A DNA stretch of 64,000 nucleotides from an uncultured Hyphomicrobiaceae bacterium (lineage in GTDB: Bacteria; Pseudomonadota; Alphaproteobacteria; Rhizobiales; CALHAX01), in contig CALHAX010000008.1 of assembly GCA_937931785.1 (NCBI GenBank), positions 1 through 64,000 of the forward strand. The letters are read 5' to 3'. This document shows positions 1-9,113 of this stretch, piece by piece. Below the pieces are notes generated by a model. It was given only the letters and a program-made list of their open reading frames with translations. It made no database searches and was not told the DNA's origin. Made by a program: the position numbers and the translations under genes. Every line of letters begins with the position of its first letter. The stretch's first letter is position 1.

Positions 1-495
1 CACGCCCAGCGCCCCGGCCAACTGGCTAACGCCGATCAGCAGTGCGGCTGCGGCCGTGAACGCGGTCATGACGGAATGGGATACGAATGAAATCAGACCG
101 CCCAGACGTGCCACACCTGCAATAATCTGAATCACGCCAACCATGACGGTGATCAACAGCGCCATCTCGATGAAACGTACGCTGCCGGCAACAGCGATGC
201 TCGAAAGTGTTGTGAACAAGACAGCTGAGATCGCCGTTGTCGGTCCCGAGATCATCACCATCGACGATCCGAACATCGCAGCAATCACCGCGGTGACCAT
301 CGCCGTGTAAAGCCCATATTCCGGCGGCAATCCGGCAATGGTGGCGAATGCCACGCCTTGTGGAAGTACAATCGCTGCATTCGTGAAACCAGCCATCGCA
401 TCGACACGCAGCGTTGCGGGCGTCACGAGATGGGACCAGGTCTGGGTCGGCAATTGACCGGAGGGCAGGAACCGCGACAACGGGCCGGTTTTCAT
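1..495 (-). CDS. SulP/SLC26-family anion transporter, N-terminal part
   Basis: The frame is open from an ATG at 493-495 to the window edge, giving 165 residues and no stop, so the gene continues to the left. The protein starts with a short polar segment and then hydrophobic helices with the phrases AGFTNAAIVLPQGVAFATIA and GLPPEYGLYTAMV, which are typical of the first SulP membrane segments, followed by FGSSMVMISGPTTAISAVLF. SulP proteins are inner-membrane carriers for sulfate, bicarbonate or other anions. The substrate cannot be told from this fragment, and the C-terminal STAS domain would lie outside the window. Confidence 0.85.
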   Translation of the reverse strand, partial: MKTGPLSRFLPSGQLPTQTWSHLVTPATLRVDAMAGFTNAAIVLPQGVAFATIAGLPPEYGLYTAMVTAVIAAMFGSSMVMISGPTTAISAVLFTTLSSIAVAGSVRFIEMALLITVMVGVIQIIAGVARLGGLISFVSHSVMTAFTAAAALLIGVSQLAGALGV

Positions 496-653
496 GAGGT
501 TTCCAGAATTCTTTGAAAAGTGCGCCTCTGACCAGGAACGCTGGCAAGACCTAAACGACACCCTTGGGTGCAGTGCAATAACCAGTTGGAGTTTTCGTTC
601 GGTCCACCTTGCGGTGTCACACGGGAAATGATCGTGAAAAACTTGTTGTCGGT

Positions 654-1340
654 TTACGCTGCAGCCAGAAGGCTGTCGAACATCTTCTGCCCGTCAATGC
701 CGCCAAGTGCCGGATCGGCCAATCGCTCAGGATGTGGCATCATACCGAGAATGCGACCTGTTTCGTCATAAATGCCGGCAATGTTGCGCTGAGACCCGTT
801 GGGATTGGCGTCTTCGGTCAACGCGCCACTTTCGTCTGAATAGCGGAATGCGACGCGGCCTTCACCTTCAAGACGATCCAGCATGTCGTCATCGGCATAA
901 TAATTTCCGTCATGATGCCCCACGGGAATACGAATGACACCACCGTTGCCATACTGGCTGGTAAACATCGTATCGGTCCGCTCAACCCGCAACAGCACAT
1001 CCTTGCAGACATATTTGAGGCCCGCGTTCCGCATCAGGACGCCCGGGAGTAGCCCAGCTTCCGTGATCACCTGAAATCCGTTGCAGATGCCGATCACCGG
1101 TGTGCCCGCTTTTGCCTTCTTCACCACGTCCTTCATGATGGGAGACTGCGCTGCCATCGCACCAGACCGAAGGTAGTCACCATAAGAAAACCCACCGGGC
1201 ACAACGATCAGATCGCTCTGCGGCACTTCGCTTTCGCCATGCCAGACCATTGTCGTGGGCTTGCCGGTTGTTTTCTCAAGTGACACCGCGATGTCGCGGT
1301 CGCAGTTCGAACCGGGAAAGACGATGACCGAAGCTTTCAT
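654..1340 (-). CDS. purQ: Phosphoribosylformylglycinamidine synthase, glutaminase subunit PurQ
   Basis: The 228-residue protein is a class I glutamine amidotransferase subunit. It supplies ammonia for conversion of FGAR to FGAM in purine synthesis, working with PurL and PurS. It begins [16 protein letters not shown], the usual PurQ start. The nucleophile region reads [20 protein letters not shown] with the catalytic Cys, and the His/Glu pair lies in [11 protein letters not shown] near the end. It follows purS with a 3-base gap, so the two are cotranscribed; purL is not in the window. Length matches the family. Confidence 0.97.
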   Translation of the reverse strand: MKASVIVFPGSNCDRDIAVSLEKTTGKPTTMVWHGESEVPQSDLIVVPGGFSYGDYLRSGAMAAQSPIMKDVVKKAKAGTPVIGICNGFQVITEAGLLPGVLMRNAGLKYVCKDVLLRVERTDTMFTSQYGNGGVIRIPVGHHDGNYYADDDMLDRLEGEGRVAFRYSDESGALTEDANPNGSQRNIAGIYDETGRILGMMPHPERLADPALGGIDGQKMFDSLLAAA

Positions 1341-1343
1341 GAT

Positions 1344-1589
1344 TCAGGCAGCCTCCAGCTCGACGGCGTAGTTCTCGATCACTGTGTTGGCGAGAAGCTT
1401 TTCGCACATCGCCTCAACTTGTGCGCGGGCTTTGGCTTCATCTGTTTCTTCGAGATCAAGCTCAATATATTTTCCCTGCCGCACTTCGTCGACGCCGCCG
1501 AAACCAAGCGAGCCCAGCGCATTCTCGATCGCCTTGCCCTGTGGATCCAGTACGCCGTTTTTCAGTGTGACCTTGATACGTGCTTTCAT
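1344..1589 (-). CDS. purS: Phosphoribosylformylglycinamidine synthase subunit PurS
   Basis: This 81-residue protein has the PurS pattern: MKARIKVTLKNGVLDPQGKA at the start, then ENALGSLGFGG and a stretch ending ANTVIENYAVELE. PurS is the small structural subunit that bridges PurQ and the small-type PurL. It sits between purC, whose stop is about 30 bases upstream, and purQ, 3 bases downstream, on the same strand. That is the common alphaproteobacterial order purC-purS-purQ. Confidence 0.96.
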   Translation of the reverse strand: MKARIKVTLKNGVLDPQGKAIENALGSLGFGGVDEVRQGKYIELDLEETDEAKARAQVEAMCEKLLANTVIENYAVELEAA

Positions 1590-1617
1590 GGTTTTGCCCT
1601 TGCCACCGCGTCGCTTC

Positions 1618-2388
1618 CTAAGTCGAACTCACAAGACGTGGACCGTCGGTCGACGCCGGGCGGCTCTCATTGAGAATGCCCAATCGTTTCGCAACTTCCT
1701 GATAGGCTTCGACCAGCCCACCGAGATCCTGCCGGAATCGATCCTTGTCGAGTTTGTTTTCTGTCTCGATATCCCAGAGACGGCAACTGTCTGGTGAAAT
1801 TTCATCCGCCAGCACAACGCGCATCAGGTCGTTTTCGTAAAGGCGACCGAATTCAATCTTGAAGTCCACAAGACGGATACCGATGCCGTAGAACAAACCG
1901 GTCATGAAATCGTTGATCCGTAGCGCAAGTGCCATCATCTCATCAATTTCCTGCGGCGTGGCCCAGGCGAACGCCGTGATGTGTTCTTCCGACACCATCG
2001 GGTCGTTCAACTCATCGGCCTTGTAGTAGAACTCGATGATCGATCGTGGCAACGCCGTACCGTCTTCAAGCCCGAGCCGCTTCGAAATCGACCCGGCCGC
2101 TATGTTCCGGACAACAACCTCGATCGGTATGATGTCGACTTCACGGATCAACTGCTCGCGCATGTTCAACCGCTTGATGAAGTGCGTTGGCACACCAATG
2201 TCGCCAAGGCGCGTGAACAGGTATTCGGAGATGCGGTTGTTCAGCACCCCCTTGCCCTCGATCACTTCGTGTTTTTTCGCGTTGAACGCTGTTGCGTCGT
2301 CCTTGAAATGCTGGACGAGCGTGCCCGGCTCCGGTCCCTCATAAAGGATCTTCGCCTTGCCTTCATAAATGCGGCGCCGTCGGTTCAT
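1618..2388 (-). CDS. purC: SAICAR synthetase (phosphoribosylaminoimidazole-succinocarboxamide synthase)
   Basis: The enzyme joins CAIR and aspartate with ATP to make SAICAR in purine synthesis. The start [20 protein letters not shown] is the family signature. Later motifs are [29 protein letters not shown] and [11 protein letters not shown] chose the ATG at 2388, giving 256 residues, because the open frame extends upstream to 2544 but those 52 residues resemble nothing in the family. It is the first gene of a purC-purS-purQ run. Confidence 0.95.
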   Translation of the reverse strand: MNRRRRIYEGKAKILYEGPEPGTLVQHFKDDATAFNAKKHEVIEGKGVLNNRISEYLFTRLGDIGVPTHFIKRLNMREQLIREVDIIPIEVVVRNIAAGSISKRLGLEDGTALPRSIIEFYYKADELNDPMVSEEHITAFAWATPQEIDEMMALALRINDFMTGLFYGIGIRLVDFKIEFGRLYENDLMRVVLADEISPDSCRLWDIETENKLDKDRFRQDLGGLVEAYQEVAKRLGILNESRPASTDGPRLVSST

Positions 2389-2670
2389 CGACCGATACTC
2401 CACGAATTGTGTTGATACGGGTGACGCGTCAATGCAGGCAACAGAACGTGCTGCACGGACAGGCTTCCGCAACGGTGCGGAATCACTCTGTTTTCGCCGC
2501 GACCCTAGCTGAAGCGGCTTTGCGATACAATCTCGGCACAACACACCTTTGCTGCCACTTTTATCGATGAAAGATCAACGACTTGCTCGACAGGTTGATT
2601 TGGCAGGGTGCCGCCTCTATGTCACAGGCAACACAACACGCACATCTGATCAGGATTTGGGAGACACAAC

Positions 2671-2994
2671 ATGGCTGACCTCAGCGATCGCCAAAAGGGG
2701 TTCGAGAGCAAATTTGCCCACGATGCCGAACTGAAATTCAAGGCCGAAGCGCGGCGCAACAAGCTCCTCGGGCTTTGGGCTGCTGAACATATGGGCATCT
2801 CCGGCGATGATGCTGAAGCCTATGCAAAGGAAGTCGTGAAAGCCGATTTCGAGGAAGCCGGCGACGAAGATGTGTTCCGCAAGATCCGCAGTGATTTCGA
2901 TGCGAAGAACGTGGACCAATCGGATCATCAGATCCGCCGCACCATGGAAGAGCTGATGGGCGAAGCCGTTCGCCAGATCGAAGAGCAGGGCTGA
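2671..2994 (+). CDS. DUF1476 protein, F1F0-ATPase inhibitor zeta subunit-like
   Basis: The 107-residue, highly charged, largely helical protein begins MADLSDRQKGFESKFAHD and continues with AEARRNKLLGLWAAEHMG, the DUF1476 pattern. In Paracoccus denitrificans the member of this family is the zeta subunit, whose N-terminus blocks ATP hydrolysis by F1. A gggaga Shine-Dalgarno precedes the start. It is divergent from purC and is followed after 10 bases by a VOC protein on the same strand. The ATPase role is inferred from the family. Confidence 0.9.
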   Translation: MADLSDRQKGFESKFAHDAELKFKAEARRNKLLGLWAAEHMGISGDDAEAYAKEVVKADFEEAGDEDVFRKIRSDFDAKNVDQSDHQIRRTMEELMGEAVRQIEEQG

Positions 2995-3004
2995 GGGCCA
3001 GATC

Positions 3005-3427
3005 ATGGATCAGCGCGTCACGCTCATCACATTCGGTGTTGCGGACGTGGCGCGCGCCCGCGCTTTTTACGAGCGGATCGGCTGGAAGGCATCGTCCGAA
3101 AGCAATCCACAGGTTGTGTTCTTTCAGGCTGGATCGACTGTCTTCGGCCTGTTTGCGCAGGACATGCTGTCTGAAGAGAGCGGCGTCGCCGGAACACCGC
3201 GACCTGGCGGCGTGAGCTTGGCGTGCAACATGCGTTCACGTGAAGAGGTGGATGCAACCCTGGCCGAAGTCGAGGCCGCAGGAGCTACGATCACCCGGCC
3301 CGCATCGGAAACGGCCTGGGGCGGATATGTCGGATACTTTACCGACCCGGATGGTCATCCCTGGGAAGTGACATACGCCCCGATGCTGAAACTTGATGCG
3401 GCAGGGTTCCTGAAGATGCCCGCATGA
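3005..3427 (+). CDS. VOC-superfamily (glyoxalase/dioxygenase fold) protein
   Basis: The 140-residue protein carries paired beta-alpha-beta-beta-beta modules. The first starts RVTLITFGVADVARARAFYE, and the end has the typical FTDPDGHPWEVTYAP. VOC proteins include glyoxalases, extradiol dioxygenases and antibiotic-resistance proteins, and the sequence alone does not tell which. The metal site appears incomplete, because the first strand has Thr where glyoxalase I has His. Its stop overlaps the next gene's start (ATGA), so the two are translationally coupled. Confidence 0.85.
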   Translation: MDQRVTLITFGVADVARARAFYERIGWKASSESNPQVVFFQAGSTVFGLFAQDMLSEESGVAGTPRPGGVSLACNMRSREEVDATLAEVEAAGATITRPASETAWGGYVGYFTDPDGHPWEVTYAPMLKLDAAGFLKMPA

Positions 3428-4167
3428 TCCCGCCCCTCACCAAAATCGTGGACCGCAACACCACCAGTTATGCTGGTTGGTGTATGCTCGGCTCCGCGTT
3501 CGGGGTTGAACTGGTGGCATCAGCGGGCTGGGATCTTGTGCTCATCGACCAGCAGCACGGATTTGGTGGGCAGAGCGAGATGCTTGGCGCACTCACGGCA
3601 GCGCGTGCAGGTGGTGTCTCGGCGTGCGTGCGGGTGGCCTGGAACGATCCAGCCCTTATTGGTCGCGCGATGGATGCCGGGGCGCACGGTGTCGTTTGCC
3701 CGATGATCAACACAGCGGACGATGCCCGGGCATTCGTCAAAGCCGCAAAATATCCCCCGCTCGGCGGGCGAAGTTGGGGGCCATACCGCGCCGCCTTGAT
3801 GCTGGACGGCGATCACCTGACCCAGGCGAACGACTGGGCGCTCACGTTCGCCCAGATCGAAACCGGGGAAGCTGTCGCAAACCTCGACGACATTCTGGCT
3901 GTCGAAGGACTGGACGGCGTGCTTCTCGGCCCGAACGATCTCTCCATCTCGATGCGTGGAGATAAAAAGATCACAGCGAAGGAGGTTCTGGCGACGATCG
4001 AGGATGTCCGCACCCGTGCCTCGGCCGCTGGCAAGATCACGTGGGCTTTCGCCAACAATCCAGCCTATGCCAAACCGCTCATCAAGGCCGGCTGGCAAAT
4101 TATCACCATCGGCACCGACATGGGCTGGCTCCGCGATGGTGCAACTGCTGCACGCGCGACGAAGTAG
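3424..4167 (+). CDS. HpcH/HpaI-family aldolase/citrate lyase-like protein
   Basis: The 247-residue class II pyruvate aldolase-type TIM barrel has the landmarks DLVLIDQQHGFGG (base His), VRVAWNDPALIGRAMDAGA, QIETGEAVANLDDI (metal-binding Glu) and GVLLGPNDLSISM (metal-binding Asp). Such enzymes cleave or form 2-keto-3-hydroxy acids such as 4-hydroxy-2-oxoheptanedioate or 2-keto-3-deoxy-rhamnonate. The exact substrate is unknown. It overlaps the VOC gene by four bases. No other catabolic gene is adjacent, so the pathway cannot be named. Confidence 0.88.
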   Translation: MIPPLTKIVDRNTTSYAGWCMLGSAFGVELVASAGWDLVLIDQQHGFGGQSEMLGALTAARAGGVSACVRVAWNDPALIGRAMDAGAHGVVCPMINTADDARAFVKAAKYPPLGGRSWGPYRAALMLDGDHLTQANDWALTFAQIETGEAVANLDDILAVEGLDGVLLGPNDLSISMRGDKKITAKEVLATIEDVRTRASAAGKITWAFANNPAYAKPLIKAGWQIITIGTDMGWLRDGATAARATK

Positions 4168-4528
4168 GGCGGCGCAAGAAGCCTTGAAATCCATATGCAG
4201 AAGTTGGCTGTCCTCTTGAAGGGACGGTCCAGAATTTTGCGTCAAGTTCCATATGTGTGTCGGTCATGTCAGCAATGTTGGCTGTGCAGCAGCAGTCAAC
4301 TTGCCGCTCGTTTGAACCTGAGATATAGAAAACACGTCCAAGAAGAGGATTGACCCATGATCTGCGCACACGCACCAACCCGTTAGTTTGCGGCGCCGCC
4401 ATCGCAGCCCACAACCTGCACGTCATTGACTTTCGTCAATGACCCATTGGTTGCCGGACCTGCCGACCTGCCGCCGCGATCTCACGTCACACGATGATCC
4501 GATTTCCTACTTTGCGGCAGGATAAAAA
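4168..4528. other. Gene-free stretch upstream of the ABC transporter gene
   Basis: No convincing gene is visible in these 361 bases; short frames here lack a ribosome site or family resemblance. The only clear structure is the inverted repeat at 4422-4443, listed separately. The promoter of the downstream transporter gene presumably lies here. Confidence 0.5.
4422..4443. promoter_or_regulatory. Perfect inverted repeat, candidate operator
   Basis: The arms GTCATTGAC (4422-4430) and GTCAATGAC (4435-4443) are exact reverse complements with a TTTC spacer. The repeat ends 85 bases before the ABC transporter start and has no T run on either side, so it looks more like a protein-binding site than a terminator. 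The core TTGAC-N4-GTCAA has the shape of a dimeric repressor site. No regulator gene is adjacent. Confidence 0.4.
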
Positions 4529-6412
4529 ATGCTGACCCCTTTCTATCGCTGGCTCGAACAGCAAACCGAACCTTTCCCAGAACCTCAGCCCGAGCGAGCG
4601 CCGGACACGCTCGTGGCGTTCCTCGTGCACGTGTCAAAACCGTTCTGGAAGCTGCTGCTTGCTGTTGCTGTCATCGGCACGCTCTCGGCCCTGTTGCAGG
4701 TCTGGTTGTTTGCGCTTGTTGGCGATCTCGTCGATTGGCTCGGGACCGCAGACCGCGAAACGTTCTGGCAGACCTATGGTTGGTCATTGGCCGGGGTGAG
4801 CCTGCTTGCGCTCGTCCTCATGCCACTGCTTGCCGCAATGCACGAGGCTGCGGTTCATAACGGCTTGCTCGGTAATTTCGCCATGCGCAATCGCTGGGAT
4901 GCACACCGCTACTTGCTGCGTCAGTCCATGACGTTCTTCCAGGACGATTTTGCCGGTCGCATCGCCACCAAGGTGATGCAGACATCGGTGGCAGCGCGCG
5001 ATGCCGTGATGAAGATCACCGAGGTTCTGTTGTATGTCAGTGTCTATTTCCTGGGCGCCGTGGTGCTGTTCGCCACAAACGACTGGCGACTGACGATCCC
5101 GCTTGTGCTCTGGCTGGCCGGATACTTTGTCGTTCTGTGGTATTTTGTTCCGCGCCTGCAGGAAATCTCGAAGGAGCAGGCTGACGCACGGTCCACCGTG
5201 ACGGGGCGCATTGTCGACAGTTACACAAACATCAACACCGTGAAGATGTTCGCACATACGTCGCGTGAAAGTGCTTACGCGCGGGCAGGCATGACGGAGT
5301 TCCTGGACACGGTGTATCGCCAGATGCGGATGTCAACAGATCTGACAGTCGTGTTGCACACATTGAATGGGCTGCTGATCACCTCGGTCGCAGGCATGGC
5401 GATCTGGCTCTGGAGCATCGACGCGGTAACGACGGGGGCAATCGCTTTTGCCACCGGCCTCGTGCTGCGTATGCAGGGGATGTCGCAATGGATACTCTGG
5501 GAAGTTGCCGCGTTGTTCGAGAACATCGGCGTGGTCGAGGACGGCATCGCGACCATTTCGCGCCATCGCACGGTTGTCGATAGACCGAATGCCAAACCGC
5601 TTGTGGTAACCGAGGGACGTCTCGCATTCGAAGATGTCGCGTTCAACTACGGGAAGGACAACAAGGTGACCGGTGGCGGGATCATCGAAAATCTGTCGCT
5701 GGAGATCAAACCAGGAGAAAAAATTGGCCTGGTCGGGCGCTCCGGTGCGGGCAAGTCCACACTCGTGAACCTGCTGCTGCGGTTTTATGACCTCGAAGGA
5801 GGCAAGATCGCCATTGATGGGCAGGACATCTCGGTTGTGACGCAGGAAAGCTTGCGTACGCAAATCGGTATGGTGACCCAGGACACCTCGCTGCTTCATC
5901 GTTCGATCCGCGACAACATCCGCTATGGACGTCCAACTGCGAGCGACGATGAAGTTCTGGCCGCTGCGCTGCAGTCTGAAGCAGCGGACTTTATTCACGA
6001 CCTCGAGGATGCAAACGGTTTGAGTGGCTTCGATGCTCAGGTTGGCGAACGCGGTGTGAAACTGTCCGGGGGGCAACGCCAGCGGATTGCGATTGCCCGT
6101 GTGCTGCTCAAGGACGCGCCGATCCTCATTCTGGACGAAGCCACATCGGCACTCGACAGCGAAGTGGAAGCCGCGATCCAGAGCCAGTTCAATAATCTGA
6201 TGCAGGGCAAGACGGTGATCGCCATCGCACACCGGCTCTCGACCATCGCTGCCATGGACCGCCTGATCGTCATGGATCGGGGGGCAATCATCGAGCAGGG
6301 TACACACGATGAACTGGTGGCGCAGGGCGGTGTATACGCCAGCCTGTGGGCCCGTCAGTCCGGCGGGTTCCTCTTGAACGACACAGACGAGACGGAAGAC
6401 AAGGTCGCGTAG
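4529..6412 (+). CDS. ABC transporter, fused membrane and ATPase domains (exporter half-transporter)
   Basis: The 627-residue protein has a type IV exporter membrane domain (about residues 30-335, six helices) followed by one ATPase domain. The ATPase has Walker A GLVGRSGAGKSTL (near 400-412), signature LSGGQRQRIAIA, Walker B ILILDEATSALD and the H-loop IAIAHRLSTI. It should act as a homodimer or pair with another half-transporter in the inner membrane. The coupling region reads SYTNINTVKMFAH. Members of this ABCB/MsbA-like group export lipids, drugs or peptides, and the substrate is not evident. It stands alone, preceded by a 361-base gap with an inverted repeat. Confidence 0.92.
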   Translation: MLTPFYRWLEQQTEPFPEPQPERAPDTLVAFLVHVSKPFWKLLLAVAVIGTLSALLQVWLFALVGDLVDWLGTADRETFWQTYGWSLAGVSLLALVLMPLLAAMHEAAVHNGLLGNFAMRNRWDAHRYLLRQSMTFFQDDFAGRIATKVMQTSVAARDAVMKITEVLLYVSVYFLGAVVLFATNDWRLTIPLVLWLAGYFVVLWYFVPRLQEISKEQADARSTVTGRIVDSYTNINTVKMFAHTSRESAYARAGMTEFLDTVYRQMRMSTDLTVVLHTLNGLLITSVAGMAIWLWSIDAVTTGAIAFATGLVLRMQGMSQWILWEVAALFENIGVVEDGIATISRHRTVVDRPNAKPLVVTEGRLAFEDVAFNYGKDNKVTGGGIIENLSLEIKPGEKIGLVGRSGAGKSTLVNLLLRFYDLEGGKIAIDGQDISVVTQESLRTQIGMVTQDTSLLHRSIRDNIRYGRPTASDDEVLAAALQSEAADFIHDLEDANGLSGFDAQVGERGVKLSGGQRQRIAIARVLLKDAPILILDEATSALDSEVEAAIQSQFNNLMQGKTVIAIAHRLSTIAAMDRLIVMDRGAIIEQGTHDELVAQGGVYASLWARQSGGFLLNDTDETEDKVA

Positions 6413-6431
6413 GGGGCATCGGTAGCCTTGT

Positions 6432-7604
6432 TCAGATCAGATTGATGTCGCCGTTCAGTCGGCTGCGGACCTGTCGCCAGCGGCTGTAGAATTCGTCACG
6501 TCCGACATGTGTCAGACGAACATGCCGGTGCCCGTTGAATCCTGTGCGGGCATGCAGAACACGCGCGTTGTCGAATACCAGGGCTTCGCCATCGAGCAGC
6601 AGGTGATGCATGTGATATTTGCTCTCATATGACAGCGAGAACATCTTCGAGAGTGCATCGTAAACGGGCTCGATCAGGTTTTCCGGCAGGTCGAGTGGAC
6701 CCATCGTTCGTTCGTTCAGGCGAAATTCGCAGATGTTCCCCTGATAATCGAGTTTGATCACGGGGGCCTCCGCGCGCAATCCCACGTGCTCGATAAAGCG
6801 ACGATGCGGTATCGGGACCTGCGTCAGGAGATCAAACGCCTCCGGATAGAGCGTCTTGAAGTCTTCCGCCAGTTTGAACCCGTCAGTCATGACAGACGCA
6901 CCACCACCATCTTCGCTTGCGCGGATGGAATGAAACACCATTATTCCGGGAGGCGGTTCGCGGAAGTTTTCGTCCGTGTGTGGGCGGAGCGGGACAGGTG
7001 CATTCGCAATAACGGCCGGATCGGCGGTCGACACAATCTCGAAAATCCGTCCGTAGTGCGTTTCCCTGACGTACCCGATGAAGCTTGCCAGCTCTTCGGT
7101 TGCGTCTATGTGCGCAGGAACGTTACGGACCAGGCAAATGCCGTGACTTTTCACACTGTCGTAAAGTTTGAGTTGCTCTGCTTCATCGCTCTGCGCCTTG
7201 GTGTAATCGATTTGCGGAACCTGCCCGGTCAACGTCGCATCCCATGTGACAGGACGAGGTTGACGCCTGGCCCGTTCGCGATCTGAATAGCAGTGCGCGC
7301 GGAGCCATGCCGGATCAAACGTTGTCACATGTCCGTCGGCTTGCCATGTGATTTCCAGCGCGTTCTTGGTATATGTCACGCCATTGGCAAGCGTTTCCGG
7401 CATGTCTCCAAGCTCGAAAAAGCGATGTCCGCCACTGTGGTCACCACAGTCACTGCAACTGCAATTGTCCCGCAGCCAGACAGTATGAAACTGCGATTGA
7501 TGACCATCGGCCCATGTAATGGAGAGAAGTTTTTCAGTGCTCTCGATAGCCGAGATCATTGCCGCTGGTTCCGTGCAATGTCGCGCGACATGGGCTGCTT
7601 GCAT
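6432..7604 (-). CDS. Gamma-butyrobetaine hydroxylase-like Fe(II)/2-oxoglutarate dioxygenase
   Basis: The 390-residue protein has the two-part BBOX architecture. The N-terminal DUF971-type domain carries a zinc-site-like CSCSDCGDHSGGH (Cys48, Cys50, Cys53, His56). The TauD-like catalytic domain has the iron ligands in RPHTDENFR (His209, Asp211) and in VLHARTGF (His351), with Arg353 nearby. Family members hydroxylate gamma-butyrobetaine to carnitine or trimethyllysine. The start at 7604 is preceded by AGGAG at six bases, better than a later Met. Trimethylammonium chemistry recurs at 40-44 kb, but no carnitine genes adjoin it, so the substrate remains open. Confidence 0.88.
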   Translation of the reverse strand: MQAAHVARHCTEPAAMISAIESTEKLLSITWADGHQSQFHTVWLRDNCSCSDCGDHSGGHRFFELGDMPETLANGVTYTKNALEITWQADGHVTTFDPAWLRAHCYSDRERARRQPRPVTWDATLTGQVPQIDYTKAQSDEAEQLKLYDSVKSHGICLVRNVPAHIDATEELASFIGYVRETHYGRIFEIVSTADPAVIANAPVPLRPHTDENFREPPPGIMVFHSIRASEDGGGASVMTDGFKLAEDFKTLYPEAFDLLTQVPIPHRRFIEHVGLRAEAPVIKLDYQGNICEFRLNERTMGPLDLPENLIEPVYDALSKMFSLSYESKYHMHHLLLDGEALVFDNARVLHARTGFNGHRHVRLTHVGRDEFYSRWRQVRSRLNGDINLI

Positions 7605-7804
7605 CATCCACTCCTGAACTTCTGAATGAAACGATATATGGCGTGAGGCAGTTAATCCTGTCTTGCAAGTTCATGGCAATGGAAAAAACCTCACGTCGAG
7701 GGATCAGGATTGCCCTTGACCGTCAGCCCTCTCTCACGCTTCAAGTCTCGTTTAATGAAGCGATGGCTGACACAGGGCTGTCGGATAAGGGCACGCAAGC
7801 TGAC

Positions 7805-9097
7805 ATGACCGACATTGCCGCACGGGTCTACAATCACAACTGGAAGATCGATCCGATCGTCCGCTCGTTGCTCGACACCGATTTTTACAAGCTTCTCATG
7901 GCGCAGTCCGTTTTCGGTCGCCATCGCGATACCAACGTCACGTTCAGCCTCATCAACCGCTCTACTGACGTCCCGATGGCAGACCTGATTGACGAAGGAG
8001 AGTTGCGCGAACAGCTCGATCACATCCGGTCCTTGTCCCTGTCACGCGGCGAAAGCACCTGGTTGCGCGGCAACACATTCTACGGCAAGCGCTGGGTGTT
8101 CCGGCCGGAGTTCATGACCTGGTTCGAGAATTTGCGCCTCCCTCCCTACCATCTTGAGCGCAAGGGCGATCAATACGAATTGAGTTTTGAAGGCACGTGG
8201 CCGGAAGTCATGTTGTGGGAAGTGCCGGCACTTTCTGTCCTTATGGAACTGCGCAATCGCGCCGTATTGCGTGGGATGGGCAAGTTCGAACTCCAGGTGC
8301 TGTATGCCCGTGCCATGGCCAGGGTCTGGGAAAAAATAGAGGTGCTGCGGGAACTGGATAATCTGGCCATCGCCGACTTCGGAACGAGGCGACGTCACAG
8401 CTTCATGTGGCAGGACTGGTGCGTGCAGGCCATGATGGAAGGGCTCGGGCGCCGCTTTACCGGCACATCGAATTGCCTGATCGCAATGCGTCGCGAGGTC
8501 GAGGCCATTGGCACCAACGCCCATGAACTACCCATGGTATATGCAGCCATGGCGGACACGGACGAGGAACTCGCCGCCTCACCCTACAAGGTTCTTGAAG
8601 ACTGGCAGAAAGACTATGATGGCAACCTGCTGATCATCCTGCCCGACACTTATTCCACGAAAACCTTCCTCGATCGCGCACCGGACTGGCTTGCTGGCTG
8701 GACAGGCATGCGCATCGACAGTGGCGATCCGGTCGCCGGTGCCGACAGGGCGATCGACTGGTGGAAAGCCAACGGCGAAGATCCACGCGAGAAGTTGATC
8801 ATCTTCTCCGACGGGCTCGATGTCGAAGAAATCTCCAGGCTCCATGATGCCTACAAAGACCGGGCAAAAGTTGGCTTCGGTTGGGGCACCTTGTTGACCA
8901 ATGACTTTCGCGGTCTTGAGGCCAGCGATCGCCTCGAACCCTTCTCCATGGTTTGCAAGGCGATCACGGCCGACGGCAAGCCCACCGTCAAGTTGTCAGA
9001 CAATCCGAACAAGGCCATGGGTCCTGCGGAGGAAGTGGCACGCTACAAGCGTGTGTTCGACGTCGGTGACCAGACCGCTTCAGACGTTATTGTTTGA
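7805..9097 (+). CDS. pncB: Nicotinate phosphoribosyltransferase
   Basis: The enzyme makes nicotinate mononucleotide from nicotinate and PRPP for NAD salvage. The sequence has WKIDPIVRSLLDTDFYKLLM near the N-terminus, the FGTRRRHSF motif with the His that is phosphorylated in this family, and TGMRIDSGDP and VGFGWGTLLTND for PRPP binding. I chose the ATG at 7805 (430 residues) because MTDIAARVYNHNW aligns with rhizobial PncB starts. An in-frame ATG at 7763 would add 14 residues. The frame stays open upstream to 7559 but there overlaps the divergent dioxygenase gene. Confidence 0.94.
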   Translation: MTDIAARVYNHNWKIDPIVRSLLDTDFYKLLMAQSVFGRHRDTNVTFSLINRSTDVPMADLIDEGELREQLDHIRSLSLSRGESTWLRGNTFYGKRWVFRPEFMTWFENLRLPPYHLERKGDQYELSFEGTWPEVMLWEVPALSVLMELRNRAVLRGMGKFELQVLYARAMARVWEKIEVLRELDNLAIADFGTRRRHSFMWQDWCVQAMMEGLGRRFTGTSNCLIAMRREVEAIGTNAHELPMVYAAMADTDEELAASPYKVLEDWQKDYDGNLLIILPDTYSTKTFLDRAPDWLAGWTGMRIDSGDPVAGADRAIDWWKANGEDPREKLIIFSDGLDVEEISRLHDAYKDRAKVGFGWGTLLTNDFRGLEASDRLEPFSMVCKAITADGKPTVKLSDNPNKAMGPAEEVARYKRVFDVGDQTASDVIV

Positions 9098-9113
9098 AAA
9101 CCGGGGTTGGCCT

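Noticed and set aside
2389-2544. N-terminal extension of purC
   Set aside because: The conserved enzyme starts at the ATG at 2388; the extra 52 residues are not family-like.
7559-7804. Upstream extension of the pncB frame
   Set aside because: It overlaps the divergent dioxygenase gene and its residues do not match the PncB N-terminus.
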